Positions 1-5,772 of a stretch of DNA of 5,772 nt are shown one piece after another. A program made the translations under genes and the position numbers. The DNA comes from Candidatus Peregrinibacteria bacterium. GTDB lineage: Bacteria; Patescibacteriota; Gracilibacteria; Peribacterales; Peribacteraceae. The number at the start of each line of letters is the position of its first letter. Position 1 is the stretch's first letter. The notes under the pieces are model-generated. The model saw only the letters and a program-made list of their open reading frames with translations, was not told where the DNA came from and did not search any database. The stretch lies in NCBI GenBank assembly GCA_016866815.1, contig VGKZ01000072.1, positions 1 through 5,772 of the forward strand, in the 5' to 3' direction.

Positions 1-1
1 A

Positions 2-634
2 GGGATGGGAACATTTACCGATGTGAATCACAGCCTACCGTTCCTGGAGACATCGGATCTGGCGAGAGGAAAAGAGCTCAACAGACTGGTCGCTGATGCC
101 CTTATTCAAGAATGCTCAAGTCCCTACACCGGCATACTGTACGGTGGATTCATCGCAGTGAAGGACGGCATTCGGGTGATCGAGTACAACGCGCGCTTCG
201 GCGACCCGGAAGCACTGAACATTCTTCCTCTGCTTCAGTCAGACTTCGTCGATATCTGCACAGCCATCATCGACGGCGATCTGGACGAGAGCATGGTCTC
301 GTTCGCACCCAGAGCCACCGTCTGTAAGTACATCACACCGGACTGCTATCCGGAGAGCAAAGACCGCAAAGGTGAGGCAGTGGTGTTCCCCGAAGCGACT
401 CCGGACACGCGCATCTTCTACGGCGACATCCGCGAGGACGCGGACGGCACGCTGCGTCTCGGCGGGTCACGCACTGCGGGAATCGTCGGTATCGGCGATT
501 CCATCGCGAAGGCAGAGGCCGCTGCACAGAGACTCTGCGAGAAGGTGAAGGGTCCTGTTCGTTTTCGCAAAGATATAGGAACAGCTGCTCTCATGAAGCA
601 GCGGATCGATTTGATGAGGCAAATCCGCAATTGA
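2..634 (+). CDS. purD: Phosphoribosylamine-glycine ligase (GAR synthetase), C-terminal part, archaeal-like; 5' end outside the window
   Basis: GAR synthetase joins 5-phosphoribosylamine and glycine using ATP, the second step of de novo purine synthesis, in the cytoplasm. The frame is open from the window edge: codons at 2-13 read G-M-G-T, the GMG(T) loop of the ATP-grasp domain, so the ATG at 5 is internal and not a start. About 210 residues remain of a protein usually near 420-450. Counting from that Met, the ATP-grasp core shows YGGF (46-49) and VIEYNARFGDPE (58-69), where E60 and N62 are the expected metal ligands. The C-terminal domain has KYITPDCYP (108-116) and ends in DIGT followed by LMKQRIDLMRQ, which from memory resembles archaeal-type PurD more than the shorter E. 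coli-type ending. The TGA stop at 632-634 lies 17 bp before the transporter ATG. Family assignment is firm; the archaeal affinity is an inference. Confidence 0.93.
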   Translation, partial: GMGTFTDVNHSLPFLETSDLARGKELNRLVADALIQECSSPYTGILYGGFIAVKDGIRVIEYNARFGDPEALNILPLLQSDFVDICTAIIDGDLDESMVSFAPRATVCKYITPDCYPESKDRKGEAVVFPEATPDTRIFYGDIREDADGTLRLGGSRTAGIVGIGDSIAKAEAAAQRLCEKVKGPVRFRKDIGTAALMKQRIDLMRQIRN

Positions 635-651
635 GGGAGTACACTCGGCTT

Positions 652-1974
652 ATGAATCGCGACTCGTCCGGCATTCTCATTCCCTTCGTCTACTTCATCG
701 CGGGTGCGAGCAGCCTCGCGGGCGTCGCGACCACCTTTTACTACAAGGAAGACCTTGGACTGAGCATCGCACAGGCATCCATCATCGGTTCCCTGAGCAT
801 CATCCCCTGGAGCATCAAACCGCTGTACGGGCTGCTCTCCGACCGAATTCCCCTCATGGGACTCCGTCGTAAACCGTATTTGTTCCTCGCCGGTCTCTTC
901 GGTGCCTCGGGATACTTCTCAATGGCAACGTGGGTACACAACTTTTCAGGAGCAATCATCGCAACCATACTTTCGGGACTTGGCTTTGCACTGGCAGACG
1001 TGATTGTGGACGGTATCGTAGCGGAGAAGAGCAAAAATCAATCCGAGGCCGGAAAACTCCAGAGCGTCTGCAGGGCGTCAATCATGACCGGCGCGTTACT
1101 CGTTGCCTACGTTTCGGGCATTCTCACGGAGATGATCGGTCCGAGAAACGTCTTCTGGATCACAGGAACACTGCCGTTGCTGACATCGGTCTTATCGCTG
1201 TGTATCAGCGAGTCCCCGGCGCTTCGCAGAGAATCCGTCATCAGCGGGACGTGGAAGAATCTGAAATCCGGTTTCAGCAAGGAGCTGCTCATGGGCGTTC
1301 TCTTCATGTTCGTCTGGCGCGCTACCCCGAATAGCGGAGGTGCCCTCGGATACTACGAGATAGACGTCCTCGGATTCTCGCCGGAATTCTTCGGACGCCT
1401 GAGCCTCATCAGCCATGCCATGGGAATCGTCGGCGTCGTCATTTTCCGGAAACTTCTCCTGACGCTGAGTCTTCGGAAACTTTTTTGCTGGGTGATGATC
1501 TTGAGCGTCGTTCTCTCCCTGCCCGCGATCGGACTGGTCTACGGATGGTATGAACTCCTCGGAGTCAGTCCGCGCTTCTTCGCCATGGCGGATACGCTCA
1601 TCTCCGGCCCACTGACGGAAATCGGATTTCTCCCGCTGCTCGTTCTCGCCGCACGGCTGTGCCCCAAAGGAGTGGAGGCGACGATGTTCGCCCTTCTCGC
1701 ATCCATTATGAACATCGGCCTCGCAGTTTCAGACATGGGTGGCGCACTCCTCGTGAAGATCTTCCACGTGAATCAGGCGACTGAGACACTGCCCGCCGAT
1801 TACACCAACCTCCACATCGTCCTCTGGATTGCCATCCTCTCAAGCCTGCTTCCATGGCCTTTGCTGCGGTTTTTGCCAGAGACACGAACAAGTGAGGAAC
1901 TCGACGGAACGTCACCCTCTGCAAGAAAACAATCACTGGATGCAGGCGATCGATCGAAGGCCGAGATCGCATAA
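652..1974 (+). CDS. Folate/biopterin transporter family (BT1/FBT) membrane protein, major facilitator superfamily
   Basis: A 440-residue polytopic inner-membrane protein with about 12 hydrophobic segments, the size expected for BT1/FBT transporters (known from cyanobacteria, plastids and Leishmania), which carry folates or pterins. Family signatures, numbered from the ATG at 652, are KPLYGLLSDR (56-65) followed by GLRRKPYL (70-77) in the first cytoplasmic loop, ADVIVDG (116-122) with two buried acidic residues, GYYEIDVLGFSPEFFG (233-248), and ARLCPKGVEATMFAL (334-348). The last 30 residues form a hydrophilic cytoplasmic tail. Start choice: a TTG at 631 overlaps the purD stop and would add seven residues. 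I prefer the ATG at 652 because GAGGGAG lies at 633-639, although its spacing is long, and because the hydrophobic N-terminus follows naturally. The gene probably forms an operon with purD. Substrate specificity (folate, pterin or another compound) cannot be read from sequence. Confidence 0.87.
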   Translation: MNRDSSGILIPFVYFIAGASSLAGVATTFYYKEDLGLSIAQASIIGSLSIIPWSIKPLYGLLSDRIPLMGLRRKPYLFLAGLFGASGYFSMATWVHNFSGAIIATILSGLGFALADVIVDGIVAEKSKNQSEAGKLQSVCRASIMTGALLVAYVSGILTEMIGPRNVFWITGTLPLLTSVLSLCISESPALRRESVISGTWKNLKSGFSKELLMGVLFMFVWRATPNSGGALGYYEIDVLGFSPEFFGRLSLISHAMGIVGVVIFRKLLLTLSLRKLFCWVMILSVVLSLPAIGLVYGWYELLGVSPRFFAMADTLISGPLTEIGFLPLLVLAARLCPKGVEATMFALLASIMNIGLAVSDMGGALLVKIFHVNQATETLPADYTNLHIVLWIAILSSLLPWPLLRFLPETRTSEELDGTSPSARKQSLDAGDRSKAEIA

Positions 1975-1977
1975 CGG

Positions 1978-3033
1978 TTACAGTGCTGCAAGTCGCTGTT
2001 CCTGCTCGTACTCCGACAGAGCGTCGACGATACCGCCGATATCCCCCTCCATGATCGCGGGAATATTGCTGAAGTTTTCCCCAATGCGATGATCGGTCAC
2101 ACGGTCCTGGGGGAAGTTATACGTACGAATCTTCTCACTTCTATCGCCGCTGCCGATCTGTCCGGAACGCAGGTCGCCTCTCTCCTTCGCACGTTTCTCC
2201 TGCTCGACTGCATAGAGTCTGCTACGCAGCATCGTCATCGCAAGCTCGCGGTTTCTGGTCTGGCTCCGTTCTGTCTGACACGCCACCACCGTATTCGTCG
2301 GAAGGTGCGTAATGCGGATAGCGCTCTCAACCTTGTTCACATTCTGACCTCCGGCGCCACTCGAGCGGAATGTATCGATGCGTAAATCTTCCGGTCGCAA
2401 GCGGATATCCACTTCTTCGGCTTCCGGAAGAATGGCAACGGAAGCAGCAGAGGTGTGGACGCGGCCTTTGTTCTCTGTCTCCGGAATGCGCTGAACACGG
2501 TGTACTCCGGACTCAAACTTCAACTTTCCGTACACTCCGTCACCTTCGACTCTGCAGGATGCCTCTTTGACACCGCCGCTGTCCGCATCCGCCTTATCCA
2601 AGAGCTCGGTTTTCCAGCGCATCCGCTCGGCAAAACGCAGGTACATCCGGAGTAATTCAGCAGCAAACAGTGCCGCTTCTTCGCCCCCCGTTCCCGCGCG
2701 GACTTCCAAAATGACGGACTTCTCATCGTCAGGATCCCTGGGGATGAGAAACGCACGCATCTTGTGGAGCAGTTCTTCGCTCCGCACTTTTGCTTTCTGT
2801 GCTTCTTCACCTGCGAGAGTCTGAAGCTCCGGATCACCATGATCCTCTGAAGCTGCGGCAATCGCTTTCTGTGCACCATCGTATTCGCGGAGCATGGCAA
2901 TGAGCGGTTCCAGCTCGGCGATACGCTTGCCGAGATGTGCAAGCTCTTTCGGATTCCCGTGCACAGACGGATCCATCAGACGCTCTCTCACATCTTCGTA
3001 TTCTTTTGCCAATACTCGCAATTTTTCAATCAC
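1978..3033 (-). CDS. prfA: Peptide chain release factor 1 (RF1)
   Basis: RF1 recognises UAA and UAG in the ribosomal A site and triggers hydrolysis of peptidyl-tRNA. The 351-residue product is close to the usual 355-360. Domains in order are an N-terminal helical region (1 to about 100), then the conserved RAGTGGEEAALFA block (112-124), then the codon-recognition tripeptide P-E-T (184-186) in HRVQRIPETENKGRVHTS. This P-x-T marks RF1; RF2 would have S-P-F. The catalytic GGQ is at 228-230 in SSGAGGQNVNKVESA, and GDRSEKIRTYNFPQDRVTDHR (296-316) follows. The start is a GTG at 3031-3033 that gives the normal RF1 N-terminus; no clear Shine-Dalgarno sequence precedes it. The gene starts 20 bp after the DUF5671 gene ends, on the same strand, so it is probably co-transcribed. 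prmC, often next to prfA because it methylates GGQ, is not adjacent downstream; the next gene there is the convergent transporter. Confidence 0.97.
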   Translation of the reverse strand: MIEKLRVLAKEYEDVRERLMDPSVHGNPKELAHLGKRIAELEPLIAMLREYDGAQKAIAAASEDHGDPELQTLAGEEAQKAKVRSEELLHKMRAFLIPRDPDDEKSVILEVRAGTGGEEAALFAAELLRMYLRFAERMRWKTELLDKADADSGGVKEASCRVEGDGVYGKLKFESGVHRVQRIPETENKGRVHTSAASVAILPEAEEVDIRLRPEDLRIDTFRSSGAGGQNVNKVESAIRITHLPTNTVVACQTERSQTRNRELAMTMLRSRLYAVEQEKRAKERGDLRSGQIGSGDRSEKIRTYNFPQDRVTDHRIGENFSNIPAIMEGDIGGIVDALSEYEQEQRLAAL

Positions 3034-3053
3034 GAAGAAAAGTGCAAATGTCG

Positions 3054-4157
3054 TTAGCGAACGCCCTTACGGACATCGATGGAGTAACAATGACGTCCCG
3101 CCGGGTGGTTCCAGAGAATATCGTACTTCTCTTCGCGGACGAACGAGAAGACGGCGCAGAGTTCGTACGTCGTCGACGTACGCACGGTGTACTCGTACGG
3201 TTCTCCGGTTTCGGGATCGAAAATATCAGGGGTCGCATACATCGCTCCTGCCCGAACCGCCTCCAGTGTCTTCGGCAGAGGCTTCGACGGCGGCATCATT
3301 TCACCGGTGGGTGAAATGGGCTTCATCGTGCCATCGTAGGCGATGTTCTCAATCTCAGTCACGATCATGCGGAAATTCTCAACCCTGCGGTCATCGAATC
3401 TCCTCGCGCGCTCGGCAACCGGGGATCCGACGATGAACGCCCCCCAGACCAAAACGGCGGCAACAGCTGCAATGGCAAACGCAAAGAATAACCTGTTCAC
3501 GGCAGCAGATTTTGCAGATCCCGGCTCAACGCGAAGCGAGAGGAAGTAGTAGGAGAAAACCGAACCCGCCACGAGGAGAACAACGGCGACCTTCAGGAGG
3601 AAGCGAATGGAAAGTTCGCCCTGGAGCAGCTGGAAAACGAGGGTAATGACATCACCCATGAGCGCCGTCGCCGCGACAAAAAGCGTGAGGTATGTGAGCC
3701 AACGGCGAACGCCACCGGCTGCTTTTTCCGCATGCTGCGACATCTCCTTGAGAAGAATCCGCGTAAGCCACAAAAACAGAGGGAAGGCAACAATCACCGC
3801 AGCCATAGACCAGCGAACGCCACTGAGATCCGACTGACTGTAGTCGTATCCGAGAGCGGCATCGGGGTAGAGACGGTTGATGTATGTGAAGAGCAGAATC
3901 ACCGAACTGATCACCGTCGTGTAGAGCGAAGCAAAGGTGAGAAGATGGAAAAAGGCATCCCGCGCTCCACCCGCATCCTGCGGAAGCGGAACGGGCATCG
4001 AAAGACCCTCGGCACTGAGTGCCTCCGCGATGTCACGCTCTTTCCACCCTGCGGAGAGCAGGAGCATGCGGATCGTTGAGTGATCCATACCCTTGGAACG
4101 TGCGTGCGCTATGAATTTCTGGAGGTGCTGGTTCGCCATGAGCGCAGTGTACGTCAT
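3054..4157 (-). CDS. DUF5671-type polytopic membrane protein with soluble C-terminal domain, function unknown
   Basis: A 367-residue protein with three parts. Residues about 8-50 form a charged helical segment (KFIAHARSKGMDHSTIRMLL, then SAGW and DIAEAL), similar to short N-terminal helical domains on many Patescibacteria proteins. Residues about 68-244 contain five hydrophobic segments (near 70-94, 116-136, 153-177, 185-208 and 222-244); the first (AFFHLLTFASLYTTVISSVI) resembles DUF5671. Residues about 250-367 are soluble, with DPETGEPYEY (314-323), YELCAVF (331-337) and WNHPAGRHCYSID (349-361). I recall this combination from uncharacterised Candidate Phyla proteins, but I know no function. 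Cys334 and Cys357 could form a disulfide if the domain faces outward. The ATG at 4157 is used here; the ATG at 4139 (residue 7, MANQHLQKF) is equally plausible because neither has a strong ribosome-binding site. It probably leads an operon with prfA. Confidence 0.8.
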   Translation of the reverse strand: MTYTALMANQHLQKFIAHARSKGMDHSTIRMLLLSAGWKERDIAEALSAEGLSMPVPLPQDAGGARDAFFHLLTFASLYTTVISSVILLFTYINRLYPDAALGYDYSQSDLSGVRWSMAAVIVAFPLFLWLTRILLKEMSQHAEKAAGGVRRWLTYLTLFVAATALMGDVITLVFQLLQGELSIRFLLKVAVVLLVAGSVFSYYFLSLRVEPGSAKSAAVNRLFFAFAIAAVAAVLVWGAFIVGSPVAERARRFDDRRVENFRMIVTEIENIAYDGTMKPISPTGEMMPPSKPLPKTLEAVRAGAMYATPDIFDPETGEPYEYTVRTSTTYELCAVFSFVREEKYDILWNHPAGRHCYSIDVRKGVR

Positions 4158-4242
4158 TTACCGCCAGCGATGAAGTGCTTGCCTGCAATTCGTGGTCAAA
4201 GACTCTCCTCAATAGGCTGCGAATGGCGTACTGTAGCGGTAC
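4158..4242. promoter_or_regulatory. Divergent intergenic region between the DUF5671 gene and mnmA
   Basis: These 85 bp separate two genes transcribed away from each other, so promoters for the DUF5671-prfA pair (minus) and for mnmA (plus) should lie here or just inside the neighbouring genes. I looked for sigma-70 hexamers on both strands. The minus strand has TTGACC (complement of 4196-4201) but no good -10 at 16-18 bp from it. The plus strand has TACTGT at 4229-4234 without a matching -35. Neither is convincing. No strong Shine-Dalgarno sequence precedes either start codon. The region is assigned by gene arrangement, not by motif. Confidence 0.35.
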
Positions 4243-5316
4243 ATGAAGATTTTAGTCGCCATGTCCGGCGGGGTGGACTCCTCGGTCGTCGCACACCTCC
4301 TGAAAGAGCAGGGTCACGACCTCGTCGGAGTAATGATGAAACTCTGGGTCGATCCTCTCGCTCCCCCGGTGCGCAGAGCCATACCCACGAAGTGCTGCAG
4401 CATTGAACACATCGAACGCGCACGCAGCGTCTGCAAAACTCTCGGCATCCCGTTCTACGTCCACAATCTGGAGAATGAATTTAAGGAGCGCGTTGTTGAT
4501 CCCTTCATTCAGGACTACGCCGAAGGAAAGACACCGAATCCCTGCATCATCTGCAACAGGACGATCAAATTCGGGGCACTGCTCGACCTCACGTCCTCTC
4601 TCGGATGCGAAGTCCTTGCAACGGGACACTACGCGCGCATTGAAAAGAATCAGGATGGCGTCATCCGGCTTCTGGAAGCGGCAGATGCAATGAAGGACCA
4701 AAGTTATTACCTCTACGCTCTGACACAGAAGCAGCTTGCACGAGTGATGTTCCCGCTGGGAGAAATGCAAAAGTCGGAGGTGTATGCGCTCGCAAAGCGC
4801 TACAGGATACGCGTTCCCGAAACGTACAGAGAGAGTCAGGATCTCTGCTTCTTCCCGGAGCGGGAACCCCGTGCGTTCCTCAGGCGCTACATCCCCGGGA
4901 TGCGCCCGGGTCCGATCAAACATCTCGATGGCAGAGTGCTCGGAGAGCACGAGGGAGTTCCCCTCTACACCATCGGACAGAGAAAAGGGCTCAGAATCGG
5001 CGGTCTGAAGATACCGCTGCACGTGGTGTCCAAAGTTGCGGAAACCAACACAATCATCGTCGCAGAAGGCACAGAAGGGATGAGAACGGATATCGCCATG
5101 CATGATGTCACGTGGATCTCGGGTTTTGCCCCAGAGGACGCATCCCATCTCGCCGTGCGCATCCGATCGACAGGTCCGAAATTGAACGGTTCACTCATCA
5201 AAAAGGGGGGGCATTGGGGTATCGTTTTGGACAAGGGATCGAGGGGTATTTCCCCAGGACAGGCAGCCGTTCTGTACAACGGTGCAGAAATTCTCGGTGG
5301 AGGCACCATCTCCTGA
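4243..5316 (+). CDS. mnmA: tRNA-specific 2-thiouridylase MnmA
   Basis: MnmA adenylates U34 of the Lys, Glu and Gln tRNAs and replaces its O2 with sulfur, giving the 2-thiouridine of (c)mnm5s2U, in the cytoplasm. The 357-residue product is full length for the family. It shows the PP-loop SGGVDSS (8-14), CCS (51-53) and TPNPCIICNRTIKF (97-110), in which Cys104 aligns with the E. coli catalytic Cys102. ATGHYAR (126-132) and DQSYYLYAL (152-160) follow, then SQDLCFFPE (198-206), in which Cys202 aligns with the second catalytic cysteine (E. coli Cys199). The C-terminal half has GEHEGVPLYTIGQRKGL and the beta-barrel domain. The ATG at 4243 gives the canonical MKILVAMSGG start, so it is chosen despite a poor ribosome-binding site. 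The sulfur donor partner (IscS-like or a relay) is not in the window. An A5G7 run at 5200-5211 encodes K-K-G-G in frame. Confidence 0.97.
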   Translation: MKILVAMSGGVDSSVVAHLLKEQGHDLVGVMMKLWVDPLAPPVRRAIPTKCCSIEHIERARSVCKTLGIPFYVHNLENEFKERVVDPFIQDYAEGKTPNPCIICNRTIKFGALLDLTSSLGCEVLATGHYARIEKNQDGVIRLLEAADAMKDQSYYLYALTQKQLARVMFPLGEMQKSEVYALAKRYRIRVPETYRESQDLCFFPEREPRAFLRRYIPGMRPGPIKHLDGRVLGEHEGVPLYTIGQRKGLRIGGLKIPLHVVSKVAETNTIIVAEGTEGMRTDIAMHDVTWISGFAPEDASHLAVRIRSTGPKLNGSLIKKGGHWGIVLDKGSRGISPGQAAVLYNGAEILGGGTIS

Positions 5317-5380
5317 TGATTTTTCAGCTTGCACGGTGTATATTTCACCCCTTTTCGGACTACTCCGATCAGGGTTTTTC

Positions 5381-5389
5381 TGCTACAAT
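5381..5389 (+). promoter_or_regulatory. Candidate extended -10 promoter element for the right-edge gene
   Basis: The sequence TGCTACAAT matches the extended -10 consensus TGnTATAAT with one mismatch. No recognisable -35 lies 16-18 bp upstream, which is tolerated by extended -10 promoters. Transcription would begin near 5396, about 45 nt before the proposed GTG start at 5441. It sits in the only noncoding stretch after mnmA, where a new transcript could begin. Motif match and position only. Confidence 0.45.
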
Positions 5390-5440
5390 AGAAGGATTCC
5401 TCTCTATCGACACTCTCACGGGCACAACCGCAGGGCGGAG

Positions 5441-5772
5441 GTGGATGCGTACGGGAATATCATCATTCCCGGCAGTGAACCGATCATCTCCACACCTGTG
5501 CCGAAGGCACCGGCCGTGTGGCAGGTGACGGAGGATGATGAAGTCGTGCAGAGCGTCCGCAAGAAACGCACCAAGAATGTTTCCTGTGAACAGGTGGTAT
5601 CCATTCTGAAGACCGTTCGCGGGACCATGATCCAGACGACGAGTTCGCTGGTGGAAGAGGGGCAGAGACAGTACATCGTCAGTTTTTCCAGCGTACTTTC
5701 GGGTATGAGAGCGATTCCGGGACTCTGCGGACGGACGATGCAGTACGCCGGACAGTTCCTCACCCAACCGGT
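5441..5772 (+). CDS. Unidentified protein, N-terminal 110 residues; continues beyond the window
   Basis: I do not recognise this protein. The frame (codons starting at 5441, 5444 and so on) stays open to the window edge and has a coding-like composition. It reads DAYGNIIIPGSEP (2-14), a Pro/Val-rich stretch (17-26), an acidic patch TEDDE (30-34) then a basic cluster RKKRTK (40-45), and a mixed, probably helical region (50-110) with Cys49 and Cys96. There is no signal peptide or membrane segment. There is no in-frame ATG before residue 63, so the start is uncertain. GTG at 5441 is preferred because AGGG (5432-5435) lies 5 nt upstream and a promoter-like element lies at 5381-5389. In-frame codons further upstream are rich in AGA, AGG and CGA, unlike the neighbouring genes. 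A GTG at 5336 is a possible longer start. The opposite strand also has open frames here, but they look like shadows rich in Arg and His. Confidence 0.55.
   Translation, partial: MDAYGNIIIPGSEPIISTPVPKAPAVWQVTEDDEVVQSVRKKRTKNVSCEQVVSILKTVRGTMIQTTSSLVEEGQRQYIVSFSSVLSGMRAIPGLCGRTMQYAGQFLTQP

Noticed and set aside
930..1334. 134-codon plus-strand frame inside the transporter gene
   Set aside because: It is an out-of-frame shadow of a clear BT1-family membrane protein and has low-complexity, Arg-rich composition.
2894..3436. 180-codon plus-strand frame across the prfA/DUF5671 junction
   Set aside because: It is antisense to two better-supported genes; its Arg/Ser-rich translation has no recognisable motif.
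4252..5148. 298-codon open frame on the minus strand, fully antisense to mnmA
   Set aside because: It lies entirely over a well-supported mnmA, and its translation (rich in Cys, His, Arg and Phe) resembles no family I know. Long antisense frames like this arise from codon bias.
5334..5379. Possible rho-independent terminator after mnmA
   Set aside because: The two hairpins present (GGTG/CACC with a 7-nt loop; TCGGA/TCCGA with a 4-nt loop) have only 4-5 bp stems, and the T-runs are short or too far from the stem.
5445..5528. Short ATG-initiated peptide (27 codons) right after GGAGG at 5437-5441
   Set aside because: The spacing from GGAGG to ATG is only 3 nt, the peptide is Arg/Ser/His-rich without motifs, and it overlaps the much longer open frame starting at 5441.
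5369..5767. Minus-strand open frames over the right-edge region (132 and 115 codons)
   Set aside because: Their translations are rich in Arg, His, Cys and Ser with no motif, while the plus-strand frame has balanced composition and a promoter-like element upstream.
1..5772. CRISPR array, insertion sequence, phage, toxin-antitoxin or defence genes
   Set aside because: I saw no regularly spaced repeats, terminal inverted repeats, transposase or nuclease motifs. All recognised genes are metabolic, transport or translation functions, apart from the unknown membrane protein.

Overview
This window is ordinary bacterial chromosome of about 55% GC, densely coding and using the standard genetic code. 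It holds five recognisable genes plus the start of a sixth that I cannot identify. No rRNA, tRNA, CRISPR array, insertion sequence or phage gene was seen. Two features hint at a Candidate Phyla Radiation (Patescibacteria)-like lineage, possibly the Peregrinibacteria/Peribacteria. One is a DUF5671-type membrane protein of a kind I associate with such genomes. The other is a purD whose C-terminal half reads like the archaeal-type enzyme. This placement is inference. TGA ends purD and mnmA and no gene needs TGA read as glycine, so the Gracilibacteria/Absconditabacteria code does not apply.

Layout, left to right. (i) 2-634 (+): 3' part of purD, whose start lies outside the window. (ii) 652-1974 (+): a folate/biopterin (BT1) family transporter, 17 bp after the purD stop, so the two are probably co-transcribed. 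(iii) 1978-3033 (-): prfA, release factor 1, meeting the transporter tail to tail with only 3 bp between the stop codons. (iv) 3054-4157 (-): a DUF5671-type polytopic membrane protein directly upstream of prfA and probably in its operon. (v) 4158-4242: an 85-bp divergent intergenic region that must serve both the minus-strand pair and mnmA. (vi) 4243-5316 (+): complete mnmA, the tRNA 2-thiouridine synthase. (vii) 5317-5440: a short spacer with a good extended -10 promoter element. (viii) 5441-end (+): a reading frame with GTG as its likely start, running off the window; unknown protein.

How the genes fit together. purD catalyses the second committed step of de novo purine synthesis, a pathway that consumes 10-formyl-tetrahydrofolate in later steps. 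A folate-type transporter directly behind it suggests a purine/one-carbon unit in which imported folate supports purine synthesis. prfA and mnmA are translation housekeeping genes (termination at UAA/UAG, and wobble-uridine thiolation). I found no convincing evidence of a wholly new biological system. The best leads are the purD-transporter pair, the DUF5671 protein with its conserved-looking C-terminal domain, and the unidentified gene at the right edge.
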